Assembly: GCA_034620365.1 (NCBI GenBank)
Contig: JAQGEQ010000058.1
Location: 310,001-374,000, forward strand
DNA length: 64,000 nucleotides
Reading direction: 5' to 3'
Origin: Pegea sp. RAD2-039
Taxonomy: Eukaryota; Chordata; Thaliacea; Salpida; Salpidae
Positions 21,643 to 36,158 of the stretch are shown here, one piece after another. Every line of letters starts with the position of its first letter. Within the stretch, counting starts at the first letter, position 1. The translations under genes and the position numbers were made by a program. The notes under the pieces were generated by a model. That model saw only the letters and a program-made list of their open reading frames with translations, was not told the DNA's origin and did no database searches.

Positions 21643-24600
21643 CTAAAAATTCATAGTTAAAAGATTAGAAAAGTGTTTTGTGTTTATTGGCAGTCTCAAG
21701 GTCTGAAGATAGTGAAGTAATCAGCAGAAGATTAAGGGAAATATGTAGAAAAGATACACTAAGAAATAGTGACAAATGGAAGGGTATCTTTAATTTGAAG
21801 ATATTTCTCACAATTTACTTTAACTACTTGCGGCTCAACACTGCCGCCTAGTGGTGGTGTTTGTAACTCACATGACTACTTCAACGTTGTCGACTGCCCA
21901 TTGATCATAACCAGCAGCATGATGATAGGGCTGCACCCAACGAATTATCGTCTGCGGTGACTTAACCTGTAAAATATTGATGGTTACTAAAATGGCGTTT
22001 TACAAAAATGGCCTCTCAACTTCTTCAGTGATGACAACAGAGAGACGACGTGCTGATCCGAAGTAACGAGGTCTATGCTCTCTCAACAAATTCCAAGTGA
22101 TTCCGTTGTTGGTTGAGAATTGAAGCAAGACACTGGCGTTACTATTACCAGCTGAACCTTGGAATACCCTACATCCTGATGAAGGTGATGTAGATCCGAT
22201 CTGAATAACGTACTGGATGTATCTAAGACACAGATGTTAGGAGATCATAGGATCAATAAAAGATCATAAAGACCCTGCTCTTGTGAGATCCATTTCAATT
22301 GTAGTTAGGGCTCGTTCACCACATCCATTGAAGTAAGCAGTCCTCCCGTATCCATAAGGTCTCAAAGATCCACATCCTCCTAATCCAATCACTCCTCCAT
22401 CAATCCGGCTCCACCTCTTCGGGAAGCTTGCATCCGATCCCTTCATCGACTTCAAAAGAGCGATTTCGCGCTCAGAAGGAGCTTCGAAGTTTTCTTTAAA
22501 CGTGATCTGTCGTGTGTCCGCAACCTCCAGCTCACAACTGCTCCCTGAGAAGACGTGATGACGTCATAAACTTATGTGCGATCGCGAGAAGCTACTGACC
22601 GTAAAAACCTTCATCACATTTACATTGGCGACCCAACAAACAGTCTCCGTGTCCCGAACAGTGGTCAGGACATGACTCGCCAATGTAGATGTCGTCCACC
22701 GCCCACGAGTATTTCATGGTCGCCAATCCGTCCTGCCTCCAGCGGAACTGAGTTGTACTGAAATCAAGTTGAGATTACATCAAGGACACATCTGATGTGA
22801 TCCTCATCTTTACCTGGATTCGATGTGGTTCAGGATAATCGTCTTCCTAATCCACTTACTTTCACGATTCATCGAAAAGATCGAGTCTTGGAAGTTCTCA
22901 AATGGGACACACTCGGAGTTGGGAGGAGCTGCAGGAAAGCACTTCCTCCTCACCAACCTCCAATCTTCTCGACTAAAGATTTGAAGTGAATAACGTGGCG
23001 TGAGGCGTGAGTTAAGGTGCTCACCTTGGGTCTTCCCGATACTCGAGATAAACTCCGAAACTTTGATCGCATTGATCTGTTATTCCTCCGCATCCGACTT
23101 TGATCTAAAGATCACAAGATCAACATCTGACTGATCCATGATGCGCTTACCTTAAATTGGATGACGTAATCCTTAGACACAATCAATTGTCGAGTTGTGA
23201 CGCTCTGATCCACTACAGAGGGCTCTTCATTCGGCCACCAGAGGGCGCTACCGACCTGTCCACAAACGTCATCTGCTACAAGTCCCTTCGGATGAAAATC
23301 GAACATCTCATCAGGGACATCCCCTAAAAATTCAAACCAATTAGTCCATTATTCAACTGGTCCTCATCTCACCGATATTAGAGATTGGTAAGTCCTCCTG
23401 GTTGAAACTGGTCAGCATCTCAGCTTCATTTACTTCATCACCTCCGATGTAAAGATCATCAATTGCCCATCCGGCCCGGTCAGCACCCATAAGAGCCAGA
23501 CCTACAAGTTAACATGTAATGCTGACCTCTAAATGTCCATTTTCAAACCTGATTTAAAGTCGATCTCAATAGCTTGCCACAAGCGGACCAAGGTGCTGTT
23601 AATGCGGGCATCTAACGGTAGTTCTACATAATCCACTCTTCCTATTCGATATAATTGATAATCAAGCTCATGTAGCATCTTCCAAGTGATCCCTGAAAAT
23701 TAGAGTATCAGAAGATGAAATTTAAGATCAAATTTGACCTCCATTGGTAGAATATTGTAATAAAAGTCCATCTGTTCTTCGTTTAGTGTTTAGACAAGTC
23801 CCTGCTGATTCTTCTGCGCCAATCACCACGTGATAACGAACAAATCTTTAAAAAAAAGGATTAAAAAGATGTTTTAAACTCTGTGGGGATTATGATCCAA
23901 CCTGGAGTCTTGTAGATTCAATGGAGAGGTGACAATCTGACGAGGTCCAACACCATCAAAGTACATTGAATCACCATCAGATAGTGGACCACAATTTGAA
24001 CCAAACTTCTCAGCTTCTAACAAACTAATACCTATGATTGGTTCGTCCAAATTGAAAGTACATTTCGTGTACGTCTGAAATACAACTACGTGTCACGTGA
24101 CGTGACTTGATTTTATGACCACTGACCCTTATTTGATGGTCCAAGTAGCAATTCGGACCAGTAAAGCCCTGGTCACAAACACACTCAGGTGTGGATCCTT
24201 CTCTCACACAGTTACCGTGACCTGAACAAGCATCAGGACAAGCTGGTCCAACATAGAAGTGGTCCAAAGCCCAAACAACATCTGAATTAAATTGAATGAA
24301 ACGAAATCGGACTGGTCTGTTGAAAAAGATCAAATAAAGATAAGGGTCAAAGATCTTTGAACATCCGGGACCTTTCGGTGAATCTTTCAGGTAAGAAGAT
24401 AGTTCGTCTCCGCCAATCAGGACTCACAAAATGAGCAGAGGGTTGAACGATCTCTTTACCGAAACAATCTCCATCTGAAGGAAGACATTGAGGCACAACA
24501 TAGCTCCAAGTGTCCCCGAAGTCAGTAGAAGCTTGGACATGGACAGGTTGGTGGTTGATCTGGACATCTTCACACAACACCACAATCTGTCAGATCATAA

Positions 24601-27600
24601 AATATGATAAAAATCAATGATGTAGAACGGATCATACCGAATATTGTAAGATGTAGTCACTAGTAGCAACAAAGTCCTTAGTGCCGACATAAGCATCTAT
24701 ATTTGGAGTGATGCCAGCCAGGATCACATTGTCCCTACCACAGAAGTTCGTGGGTTTGGTGTTATCGTAAAATCTCCACATGTCTTTGTCACCTCGGTCA
24801 ACTGTAAAGTTGAAATCGTAAGATTAAGTAATTAGAAGAAGTTTCACTCACGGTAAAGTCCCAAATGAGCAACCTCGAAACCAGGTTCCGGATCATCCAT
24901 GATGAAAAGATCACTCAAGTACTTCCTGTGGTAAAAACAATAATTAAAATACTGAAGATAAGAATCTGAAGATAAAGATCAGAAAATCTGAAGATAAAGA
25001 TCAAAGAATCTGAAGATAAAGATCAAAGAATCTGAAGATAAAGATCAAAGAATCTGAAGATAAAGATCAGAAAATCTGAAGATAAAGATCAAAGAATCTG
25101 AAGATAAAGATCAAAGAATCTGAAGATAAACATCAACAGACCCTTTCCTGCCTCCGCTGATCAGCAAATCATCAATTGCCCAATCTTGTTGCTTCTCACC
25201 GTCGTGTGTTAGTTGTCGCCATCGAAACTGGACTCCGACCCGCTTCGCTGCACTCGGCAAGAAGATGTTGATGAATCTACGGGACAGGTCAGTGGTTGTG
25301 TCATAACCAGGGACAGCAACGTACCCTGGTTCATCAGTGTGGTCCGCGTAATAAATCTCAGCTAGTTGTTTCCATGCTGCTCCACCTGTCCACGTGTACT
25401 CAACAATCACTCCCTGGTCTCGAGATGTGGGTCTGTTGCCATAGCAACCGAAGCGGAAGAGAAATTGAACAAAATCAGCTTCTGAAGTGTCGATGGGTTT
25501 GGTGATGAGAAGTCGAGAACATCCCTAAAATGAAGATCAGTTCAAGATAAGAACTCGAAAAAAGTTTCAAGATAACCTTATAAAAATGTAGGGCACTTCC
25601 AAACCCGACTGTCCCACAAACAGAATCTATATCAGCTCCAACTACATTGATGAAACTGTCCCCAGCTTCGAGGACAAAATTTTCCTTGATTTCAGTCGGA
25701 AGTTTTTCGATTGGCTCCTGACACGAAGATCCTTTCCATCCGTCATCACATCTTTAAGATACAAAGATGAAGATCTGATCTTAAAGAAGATACAACTTAC
25801 TGGCATGCTCCGTTGTGGCAGTTACCATGCCCAAAGCAGGCTGCTGGACAGTCATGACCCACATATACGTCATCAATTGCCCACGAGTTACTAAGGGAAC
25901 CAGCAGGAAGTGACCACCGGAAGCGAGTTGAAGAAGAATGAGTGGATGCAGGAAGAAGATGAATGACTCGATTCATAGTTCCGCTCTTGTATGCATCCGA
26001 GAAGTAGAAAGATCCTCGAGTACTTGATTCACAATCAGGATCTTCAATCTTACAATCAGAGATCACCAGCTTCCATGTGTGTCCCGAATCCAAGGAGTAT
26101 TCGAGAAGAATCGCTGTGAGATAAAGATGATAAGAAGTTGGAACATCATAGATGTGATCATCTTACGTAAACATGTGTCTTCAGAAGATGAGCAATCTGA
26201 AAAGAGGTTGAAATGGATGAAGGATCCAGGTCCGGTATTGACTCCATTTGTAACAGCTTCGCGCTCCTTGCAGAAGAACATTCCTCCCAGACTCAAATAA
26301 CCTTCATGTGCCCCACACAATCTCCCAGAGGTCCTATCAATTCCACTCCCAGACATTTCAATCCAAGTATCAGGTTGATCTCTGAGATGAAGATTTTAAC
26401 GGATGCTTTGATCCCGATCATAAAATCAAACCTGCTGAAGTCATCATCAATACCACGGAGTCCATGACCCACTACTATCTGGTCAATGGCCCAGTTCAAA
26501 TCATAGCGCCCATTATTTGAAGGTTGCCACCATCTGAATCTAGTTGCTGGTCCTCTAGCGTGTTCTGGAAGTTGAATCATGATGTAGTTGACTCTAACAG
26601 ACTCTAATGTTCGTGCGAAGGGAAAGGTTTCGATTGTGAACCACTCAATTCCACCATTAATCGAATATTGAAGATAAATTGGTTCCTCTGTCACCTGACA
26701 CTCATGTGTCAATGTATCTAGGGTACAACTGTCCTGTTGCAAGTAGAACTGGACATATCTGTGGAATAGTGGTCAGTGGTTGCCACTTTTGTTGGTCATC
26801 CTCACGTCAAAGTAGATGTGTCAATATCGATGGTGACCAGACTTCGATGTCCTGGTTGGTCCATTTTAAAGTACTTTTGGAAGAAGACTTCATCACCGGA
26901 ACATTTGCTAGTAAATCCTTGAATTGATCCGCCTGACATTTGATTCCAATGATGACTCGCAGAATAATCAGAGTCGGAATCTTTAAAAAAATCTAATTTA
27001 GATTCATCCGCGATAAAAGAGTTCAAATTTACCGAAAGTCTCAAAGAAAAAGGTCGGATTCGGATTAAGAAAGAATTGGTCACAAGAGTCCCCGACGTAA
27101 CCAGGATCACAAACACAAACTGCCCGGTCATCAGTTGAGTTGAGGACACAATGTCCATGTCCATGGCAAAGGTCAGGACAAGATGGTCCAATATATACAT
27201 CATCCACTGACCATGGAATGGCTTTGGTGCCGTCGTCATAGAAACCTTGGGTCCATCGGAAACGGACTTGATTAGATCTGAAGAAGAGGTATCAGTATCC
27301 AGTCGTGAAGATCTGAAAGACTCACTCCTGGATGCATATCTGCTTCTTATTAATTAATGGGATTGTCACGAAACGTGGAGGATCAAAAGATCCTGGGTAA
27401 TAAATCGAAGATTCGCGTCGTTCTCTCCCGCATCTTGTGTCCAGCACATTTGAGTCACCATGGCAAGTAGGCTGGACCAGTTGCCATGTGGCACCGAAAT
27501 CGTCGGAAGCTTCCAGACGGATCGCGTTGCTAAACGACGGGGAGCTCCCGTCTCCAAGACAACCGACTGAAATCTTTATCACGAAAAGTTATCAGATCTT

Positions 27601-30600
27601 GATCTTGAGAGGAAGATTTTAAAGATCACCTTGAATTGGATGACTGAATCCTCGCAAAGACACATATCTGCGCTGATTAAAGATCGTTCTCCGAAGCTTC
27701 TAGAAAACACCATCGCGCTATTTGCATCCAACTCTCTGTGAAGACACATACGTCATCATCTCTCATCATCTCTATGACGTCACTAACGGTAAGTCTTCGA
27801 GAGAGTAGGGATCCTGATCCACGTTACTCTCACAAGATTCCGAGATTACTCCTCCTGGATGGAAGAGCCAGTTACTGGTCACGTGGTCAAAGTGGTCCTC
27901 AACTTGACGAATTGGACAATCGGACACTGAACCACCGATCAAAAAGTTGTCCACTGTCCAAGTGGCACTATCATGATCTGAAGTGGACTAGATATTTGAG
28001 CCAGGTCATCAGTTTGCTGTCCACTTACCTGAGTCCACCAACATCCACAGACGAAAGATAGTTGCTTGGTAACGAGCGCTGGTCGGGATTTCTAAGTGAA
28101 CTAATTCAGTCCGGTCCTGATTGATCATGGCTATTTGATGAAGTGTAGTCCATTTGATTCCGTTGTTAATACTCCACTGAACCAGTAATCGCTCGCTTGA
28201 CGTGAACCCTGGAAACGCGTTGATTACGTCATAGGACCGAAAGTGCAGGGCGCTGACCTGATGTGGTATGGAAGCGAGAATAGAATTGTACATATTTGGT
28301 ATCAGTTGTGTTGAGGGACACTGTTCTGGCCATATGGAGTCCTGGTCCACTGAAGGAGAGACTTTGACCTTCGACTAGAAGATTGCTGCTTATAGAAACT
28401 CCAATGTGAGATGCAAATGTGTCTTTAAAAAAAGAGTCAGTGCGTGTTGTGGGTCTTTATGACCTCACCTGGGACGCTATCTCCGTTAAAGGTCTCTTTG
28501 ATCCCAGCTGGTAGTGGGGCACTTGGTTGACAATGAGGGGCTTGAGAGAAGCCCTCATCGCATCTATCATTATATCAGTTTGTGATGTCATCGCGTTATG
28601 ACGTCATAACTTACTTGCATGTGGCCACTTCAGGGCTTGAAGGATGGGGCGAACAGTAACCATGCCCACTACACATCCATTCGCAATCTCTGCCTAGATA
28701 CAAGTTATCAAGTGCCCAGGATGAACTGTTGCTGTTCGAATATCGAATCCAACGAAATCTGACGGTCTTCAAACTAGGTGCAAATTATTTAGACTCCTCG
28801 CCGCTTGTTAGCAACTTTTTACCTGAACTTCAGGTACACAGTATGTCTCGTCCACTTCTTATTCTGTCCTGGATGATACGTTGAGCCCAATGTATAATCA
28901 CAAATGTCAATGGTGTCTGAAAGTGTACTTTGCTGGTCATTTAATTACTACTAAATCTAAATTCACCTGTCAAACATGGCTCAGTTACTAACTGGAAACT
29001 TTTGCCCATATCTGTCGAGTACTCTAATCGGAGCATATCCTGATCATTATATATACAGCTGGCCTTCAAATCGAACTGAAGGAACGTCCCACTTAATAAG
29101 TAAAAGTCCCAAGTTTCCACAAAACTCAGATCATCTGTTGATAAAACAAAGTTAAGATCCATATATCGAATCTTCATCTTCTCACCATCACTTCCTAATA
29201 TCACTGATTGTCCTTTAATCTTTTTCTGACCATCCCAAGAACATTCATCTATAGCTACAACCACCTGACCACCTTTCAATTTGTACCAATTCTCATCATT
29301 CAAATTTTGTGTTTCACTTTCAAATGACTCGAAGTCGTCATAGAAACCATTACTCAACATATTAGTTGCTCCTATGAAGACATTATCAACCGCCCAACTT
29401 GCTCTTTCATCATCTAAATAGAATCTGATGGAGATATGATCAACATAGAGTCACCAAACCTTCAGTTAGTAATGGCTGCCACCAGCGGAAGGTAGTAGAA
29501 GATGTTTGAGCTCTTAAAGGCATGTTAGCTGTCACCAGGACCCCACGTGACTTGTGGTAGAACAGGTGGCTAAGTTCCTGTTTGGTTAATCACAATTAAA
29601 ACGAATCTAAGGATTCTAATGATGATTCAACCTTAATCAGATGCCACGAGATTCCATTATCAGTTGAATATTGGAAGATTACTCCTTCATTGCGATCAAC
29701 TGGAGATTGGCAAAGATCAGAGCTTGATTGGCTTCCAATACGCGCGAAGAATTGAATTAATCTATGAAATGATCAAGTTGAAAAATTGATTGAAAAATTT
29801 CTAATTTTTTTCACCTTGAGTTTCGAGTATCTAAAGTTTTAGTTTGAAGAACTCGACTTCCAATTTCATTGAATAAAAGAGAATTTCCTTCATTTACAAC
29901 ACCACATGGTGATTGAGAGGTAACAGCACCACCAAGTGGTCGTTTCCAGTGTTCAGACGGAAGTCCCAACTCAAACTTGTCCCAAATATTCGACTTGTGA
30001 AGATGAATTGATCCACAAGAACCCCGTTTCGTTTCTAGACCATTTATAGGTCATAAAAAGCCATTTAAAACATTAAAACAGGACCCACCTTGGTATCCTT
30101 TATCACAAACACATTTTGGTCCCTTATCTGAACCAAAGTCCACACATGCTCCATGTCCATGACAGTTATCTGGACAAGCTGGTCCAAGGTACACAGAATC
30201 AATGGCCCAAACTACTGGGTCGTTATCCCGGTTTTCAGGAACATGTTGAAACCACCGAAATCGGGCTAGTCTATAAATGATGTCCGAAGTCATGTCTTAA
30301 AATTCTGGACCACCTCAACTTACTTGGACGCAACCTTGGCACTGATAGGGATTGTCACTCGGGTCCACTGGTCATAATCACCAGCATAATAGCGGCTCGA
30401 CTCGGAGAGCTCTCGTGCTACTCCTGTGCACACGTGTGACGTCACGTTGTCCAGGATACGACCGTCCAAAGTATGCTGACCACGTTGGTAGCAAGAGTGC
30501 CGGACCAAGTCCCAAGAGTTCCCGTTGTCATGGCTGTATTGTAACACAACTGGGGACTCGTAGGAAAAGTCCACACTACAACCCACGTTGATCTGCAGGT

Positions 30601-33600
30601 CGAGACCAGTGAGTATGACGTCACAAGCCATGGACACTGACCTCAAACTGAAGAACATCGTTTTCAGTGAGGAAGAAGTCCTCAGTGGTCGCAAAGCGGT
30701 CACCATCGAGACGATTAAAGACTAAAGAGTTTTTTTGTGGGGCACAAAACTCATCGGCCGCACCGCGGTTCGAGAATGCCAAGAAAGAGGTCACCTACCA
30801 TAATAGTGGTCAGCAGTGACGTCATCACAACTTGGGGCGTATTTACCATTCCTCCAACTCCTCGGAGCTGCTTTTCTTCTCGAATGACGACAGATGGGAG
30901 CGGTGAGATCTGGACTCCACTTATCCCGGCATCTGACATCATAAACTCACCGATGATGACGTCATCAATCGACCACTGGTCGCTGTTTAGACCCTAAAAA
31001 AAGTTTTAGACCATTTTGGCTATTTTCGACTTTTAGATCTTACTCCGTGCTTCGGTTGCCACCATCGAAATCGCGTATGTGACGTCATCACCGCATCAGG
31101 TAAGGGAAGATGAACAAATGTGGGTTTGGGGTACTCGTTGTAGTAAAGTTCTTGTAAAAGAAGCCAGGTGTTTCCCCCATTTAGGGAATACTGAAGTACG
31201 ACTCCTAATCAAGTATAAAAGATGAAGATTGGAAAGATAAAAGAGAATCAAAAGGATTAGAAAGATCAGGGAGGATCATAAGAATCAGGAAGATCAAAGA
31301 AGATCATCTAATTAGGAGATCAAAGATGTAATTAAGGATGAAGAGGTACCGTTTGATCTTTCACTTGCTCTCGAACAAGTCCCTCCTCCGATTTGGATGT
31401 AGAATTGGATGCGACGACCTTCTAAGATATCCATATCCGGTGTTACAAGCTTCCTTACTCCCGGCTTCAGCAAAATCGCGTTGATGACGTCATCACAGCG
31501 GAAGAAGCCTCACAAACCTGATCAAAGTGAAGGTAAGATGATCCAGTCATCGGGCCACAACCACGTGAGTCCAGATCAGTGACAGATGTGGTCGAACCAC
31601 CGATAATTTTCCAACCAGCACGAATCAGTTTTCTGGCATCATCGAATTGGATGTCGAGGCTGAGAGGGAGCGGCTGGTCCGGAAGACATGAGGCTCCCGA
31701 ATAACCAGGTTCACATCTGTGTGGTCACGTGATTGGAGTTGATGGTTGAGTGAACACGACAGTTACTCACGTGCAAATACCATGTGAACAAAGACCATGA
31801 TTATGACACAAATCTGGACACCCTGGACCAATATAAACGTTGTCCACTGACCAACTGTCGGTTTCTTCGTTACTGCCCTTTTCAATCAGTCTGAAACGGG
31901 TTGTTTGGGACCTGCGGGTAAAATTATTGATCCTATAAGACTTAGTGTTAGTTGGGACAATTACCAGGTCCCTTGGGGCAATGGGACCATTTTTCGGGTC
32001 CACACGCTGTACTCATTAGCTTGAAACGTAGATGCTTGGTGGTAAACATAATTGGTGACTGTCCCAGGTGCTGCAAGCTAAGACAGTCCAAATAAAAGTC
32101 TGACTATTTGGACCACACTTGTCCTACCTCGTAAACCAGTTGCCAAGACTTGCCATGGTCAGTAGAATACTCAAGAAAAACTACAGTGGACGGGAACTGA
32201 ACCTGGTGGTCATGACAACCGATCACGAGTTCCGCTTGAAGGACATAACCGGAAGAGATTTGGAGGGATTGTGTCTCAGCGTAGCGAAACTCGAAACCAT
32301 GAGCCGGCTGCGCTGTGAATCTTCACATAGAGTCTAAAGATGGAGATCATTGAGTGATGTGGTCACTTACGCCAGAACAGGAAAATGTCCACAGTACTCC
32401 TGGATTTGTCCCAAATGGAAGTTGACGGACTCGCTGTAGGCGGTCCTGAAAAACTTCGATGACACTGTGACGTCATCGATTGCCCACACGCCTTCTCCCG
32501 CCTTCAAGTCACGTGCTGATTGATACCATCTGACTTGTAACCCGGATGTGATTGCATCTTCCGGAAGACGAAGTGAAACCACTCTACATGAAACACGATA
32601 ACGTCATCAATCGATGATGACGTGATCTTACCCAGGATCACGATAGTAATTGAACGGGATCAGTTGTAAGATCTTCCAAGTGATCCCAGCATTGGTCGAA
32701 TATTGGACCAGGACACCTTCTCCGGCTCCTGATGGACCACGACAACTTCCACTGTTTGAACTTCGGCCCATTGTAATTGAGAATTGAACAAATCTGCACA
32801 AGATTAGTAAGATCACGTGACAGAGAAGATCTCAGACCTCAAATGAGTTGCATCAATCGGTTGAGTTGTAAGTAATCGAATCCCGGGTTGGTTGAATACT
32901 AGAGCTTTACCAAACGCGACGATTCCACAATGAAATCCAATCTCAGCCCCTCTAGCCTAAAAAATCGCAGATTTATTAATTTGTCATCGGAGTAAATCTT
33001 GAGGATACTTGTGAGAAGAGAGTGTGATTGATTTGGAAAGATGAGAAGTCTTCAGATAAGAAGTTGATGAGTTGGAAGAGAGGTTCTTCGCATGCACTTC
33101 CTGAGTATCCATCATCACATCTACATCAATCTAAATAAGCTTCTAAAAACTTAAGTGTCCGACCACTGACCGACAACCCTCAGGAGTACATGTCCCATGT
33201 CCACTACAATATTCGGGACAGTTGTCATCTGATCCAATGTAGACCTCATCAAGAATCCAATCAGAAGACTCATGACTATTATGGGACCATTTAAACCTAG
33301 TGGTGGCTGAAAGAGCGGCTGCAGGGAGAGGAAATGTGACCCTGGACCATCTACGAGGACAAATAGAAGTGGTAATGACCATTTTAATGGTCCACAACTT
33401 ACGAGGTGTATTCGTTTGATGAAAATGTTGTGTGATAGAAGGAGGGATTCCCATCACACACTTCCGGCAAACATTCAGTATGAACATTACTCCAACTCTC
33501 TCCCAAGTCATTTGAGAAGAGGAAATTGAGTCTAAGATCAACATAGCATCCTTGTAAGCTCTCAGGACCTCTTTTTAAATGACTCTTACCTTGTTTCTTC

Positions 33601-36158
33601 ACTTGAATCTGTTTCACATCCAAGATTGAATAAGAATTGGGCGAAATAATGGTTTTGAAGTGATTCTGTCACTAAATGAAGTCCATTCATCGCCCAAATG
33701 TCTTCATAATCTTCCTTGCTACCGACTTGTTTGAAACAAAGGACCCCATCCAGCTGTTTATATTTTGATGGAATAGGAAGAGTAAGATCAGTAGCAGTCT
33801 GAAGAGGATGTTGATGATGAAGATTCTTGTTAATTTAAGTTTGTAAGATTACTTGAAAATTGGAAGATGTGAAAGTTTGGATGACTTCTTCCTCTCCGTC
33901 AAGAGATCTATAGATCAAGTTGACTTGGGAAGATGAAGAAGAGTAAAACTCAGGACATTGGCGGCTTCCTAAAAGATAAAAATCATGAAGAGACATCATC
34001 TTAAGAAGTCATCGAATCTTACCAATACTGAGAGTAGTTTCGATTGCAGAGACGACTGATAAGTCTACATCTTCAGTGGTACAAACAAAACGATCTCCTG
34101 ATCCAGTAAAGATCAAGACTTCATCCGAATCATGTCCACAAACTTCTGGCTTCACTGTTCCACTCCTAAAGAAGAAGATCAGCTCCCAAAATTCAAGAGA
34201 GATCCTTACTTGGAGAAGATCACATCTTCCGTAGCTACTTGTCGTACGGCTCCCGCGGACAAATCAAGATCACGTGACGTCAGATAGTCGTCGACAACGA
34301 TGACGTCATCACGTCCACATGCCGACTGCATATAGTTAAAGATTTGGACATAGACTGATCAACTGTCCACTTACTGTGGGTCTGTTGGATATCCAGGACC
34401 ACTTCAAAGGATCGACTTGTTCGAAGTCCTCGTAGAAGCTCTTGGGTAGGTCCACGGAGCTCGCGATGATGACGTCATCGATTGCGATGCAGCTGATGTC
34501 AGATGGGATTGAAGGAGGAGCAAAAAGGTCTTCAGCATCAGAAGAAGAGAATTTGATCTCTACATGACTTCTAACGTCATCAGGAAGCTGAATTAGACGT
34601 TCCTCTGAGTTGCCAGTTTCGGATTGATATCTGAAGAAGATCAGGATGATCGCAAGATATTCAGGAATCTTCAACTCACATCACAGTTTGGAGAAGATCC
34701 CAGTCTGAAGATTCTGATTCCATTTTTCGGAAAAAGATGAAGATTTCTGTTCGACGAACTGAACAACTCCCTGATCCTAAAAATCTTCGAATTATTTCAG
34801 ACTTTTGTTGATTGTTTCATCTGCTGACCGATTGTAAATTTGAGATAGGATGCAGATGTAAGATCAAGTGAAATCGAAGTGATGTAGGATCGGGAAGAAG
34901 AGCAGAATAAAAGAGCATTTCCTCTTCCGATCTCTCCACACTGCTGTCCAGTTTCGATGTTACTCTCATCCGCATTCCTAAATGAAGATCAAAAAGATGA
35001 GGAAGAAAGTGATGCAGATCTGATCTTACCATCTCTGTGAAAGAGGAGAAGAGTCGAAGTCATCATACAAAACGACTCCCAGATTCTGATTGAGATCTGA
35101 AAAAGATTTATTGATCTCAAATCAAGATCTTGAAAAAGATACTCAACTGAGAAGAGTAGTTGAGATTCTGGGAGGTGATTCACACAATACTAGAACGGGA
35201 GCTTCTGGATGAATCACTCGATTCCAAGTAGACGCCATCACTCTAAAGACACAAATCCGTGTTGAAGAGGTCAAAAAGATCAGATGAAATAGTTACGATA
35301 AAGTTGTGCATCCGCTACCACTAGTTGGCGACATGTAGAAGAATGAGATAGTTCTGGTCGGGACAGGAGACATAAAAGTGTAGATAAGGGCACATTTTGA
35401 GTCTTGCTGCTCCTCTGAAAACTGGGAGTCTCCTGTCAATCATGTGATGAGAAAAACGCGAGATGACATGCGTCATCATACCTCTCAATCGCTTGGTTAC
35501 CGTGCTGGGTAAGATTCCGGTGATGATGACGTAATTGAATGGAGTGTCACTGGTCAATGTAGCTGTGGAAAGAACCGGACTTAATCTTCAGTTGTTGGTT
35601 GCTAAGCAACAAGCTTATATTTAAGTATTTCGGACTTTGAAATTACGATTTTAGTTGTATTTATGTAAATTTATTCGCTGTCGGAAACACTTTGTGGCAA
35701 AAATTCAAATTATTTCAAATAAGTCTTTTTTGAAAAACTTTTCAGACTTTTTTGATTGAAATCTCAATTTACATCAAAAGTTTTTTCTGGAATTTAAATT
35801 ATTTTTTTACTTTTCGATATTTGGAAACTTCAAATAATTTCTAACAAAATACTCTATTGTTTATTTTTATTAAAACATTTGCAACACACAAAGCTAATTT
35901 TTGCTTAGAAACTTTCACTACATTCTTCTTCAACTAACCTTGATACATCCGTTCTGCATCATAAGTTTCTGCATCACCTTCAAGATGAAGAAAAACTCCT
36001 GAAGGTGAGACTTCATTCAAAGGATAAGATGGAGAACAAGGTGAATAGAACGGGGAAAACCCCGGCATTGAAAAAGAGTGAACTAAAATAATCAAATTAA
36101 AAAAAAAGATGCTACATCTTAACGTATACGTAGAAAGCCATAATGACTTTAATGTCAT
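21537..36158 (-). CDS. RELN: Reelin, secreted extracellular matrix signalling protein
   Basis: This gene of several dozen exons covers 14.6 kb. It begins at the ATG at 36158 with a hydrophobic signal-like N terminus ([16 protein letters not shown]), then a Reeler domain. Eight reelin repeats follow, each with an EGF-like module after the hallmark WAIDxVYIGPxCPxxCxGHGxC. The EGF modules lie at about 33085-33228, 31689-31835, 30082-30185, 28535-28690, 27080-27190, 25725-25858, 24150-24245 and 22600-22690. The half-repeats show BNR-type motifs ([17 protein letters not shown]). A basic tail ends the protein. Eight repeats equal the vertebrate count, so the architecture appears complete. Reelin is secreted, and in vertebrates it binds ApoER2/VLDLR to guide neuron positioning. 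Domains and many junctions were checked, but not every splice junction was verified. Confidence 0.92.
24962..25135. repeat. 22-bp tandem repeat in a Reelin intron
   Basis: Eight copies of (g/a)aatctgaagataaagatca with period 22 bp fill most of the intron between the Reelin exon ending at about 25141 and the next exon below 24930. Copies differ at one or two positions (gaatc or aaatc; caaag or cagaa). Read on the Reelin sense strand, the repeat is a pyrimidine-rich TTTATCTTCAGATTC motif, so each copy carries TTCAG, an acceptor-like sequence. Confidence 0.95.
35148..36158 (-). other. RELN: Reelin signal sequence and Reeler domain exons
   Basis: Four exons join in phase: 35939-36158, 35482-35562, 35297-35414 and 35148-35242. 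The first encodes the signal-like segment and [12 protein letters not shown], comparable to the vertebrate PRFSPFFFLC. The next ones encode the body of the Reeler fold, including [20 protein letters not shown] and SGCTTLS. It continues into [20 protein letters not shown]. An alternative start with a separate signal exon further upstream cannot be excluded, because an acceptor-like ATTTTAG lies within the first exon. Confidence 0.75.
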
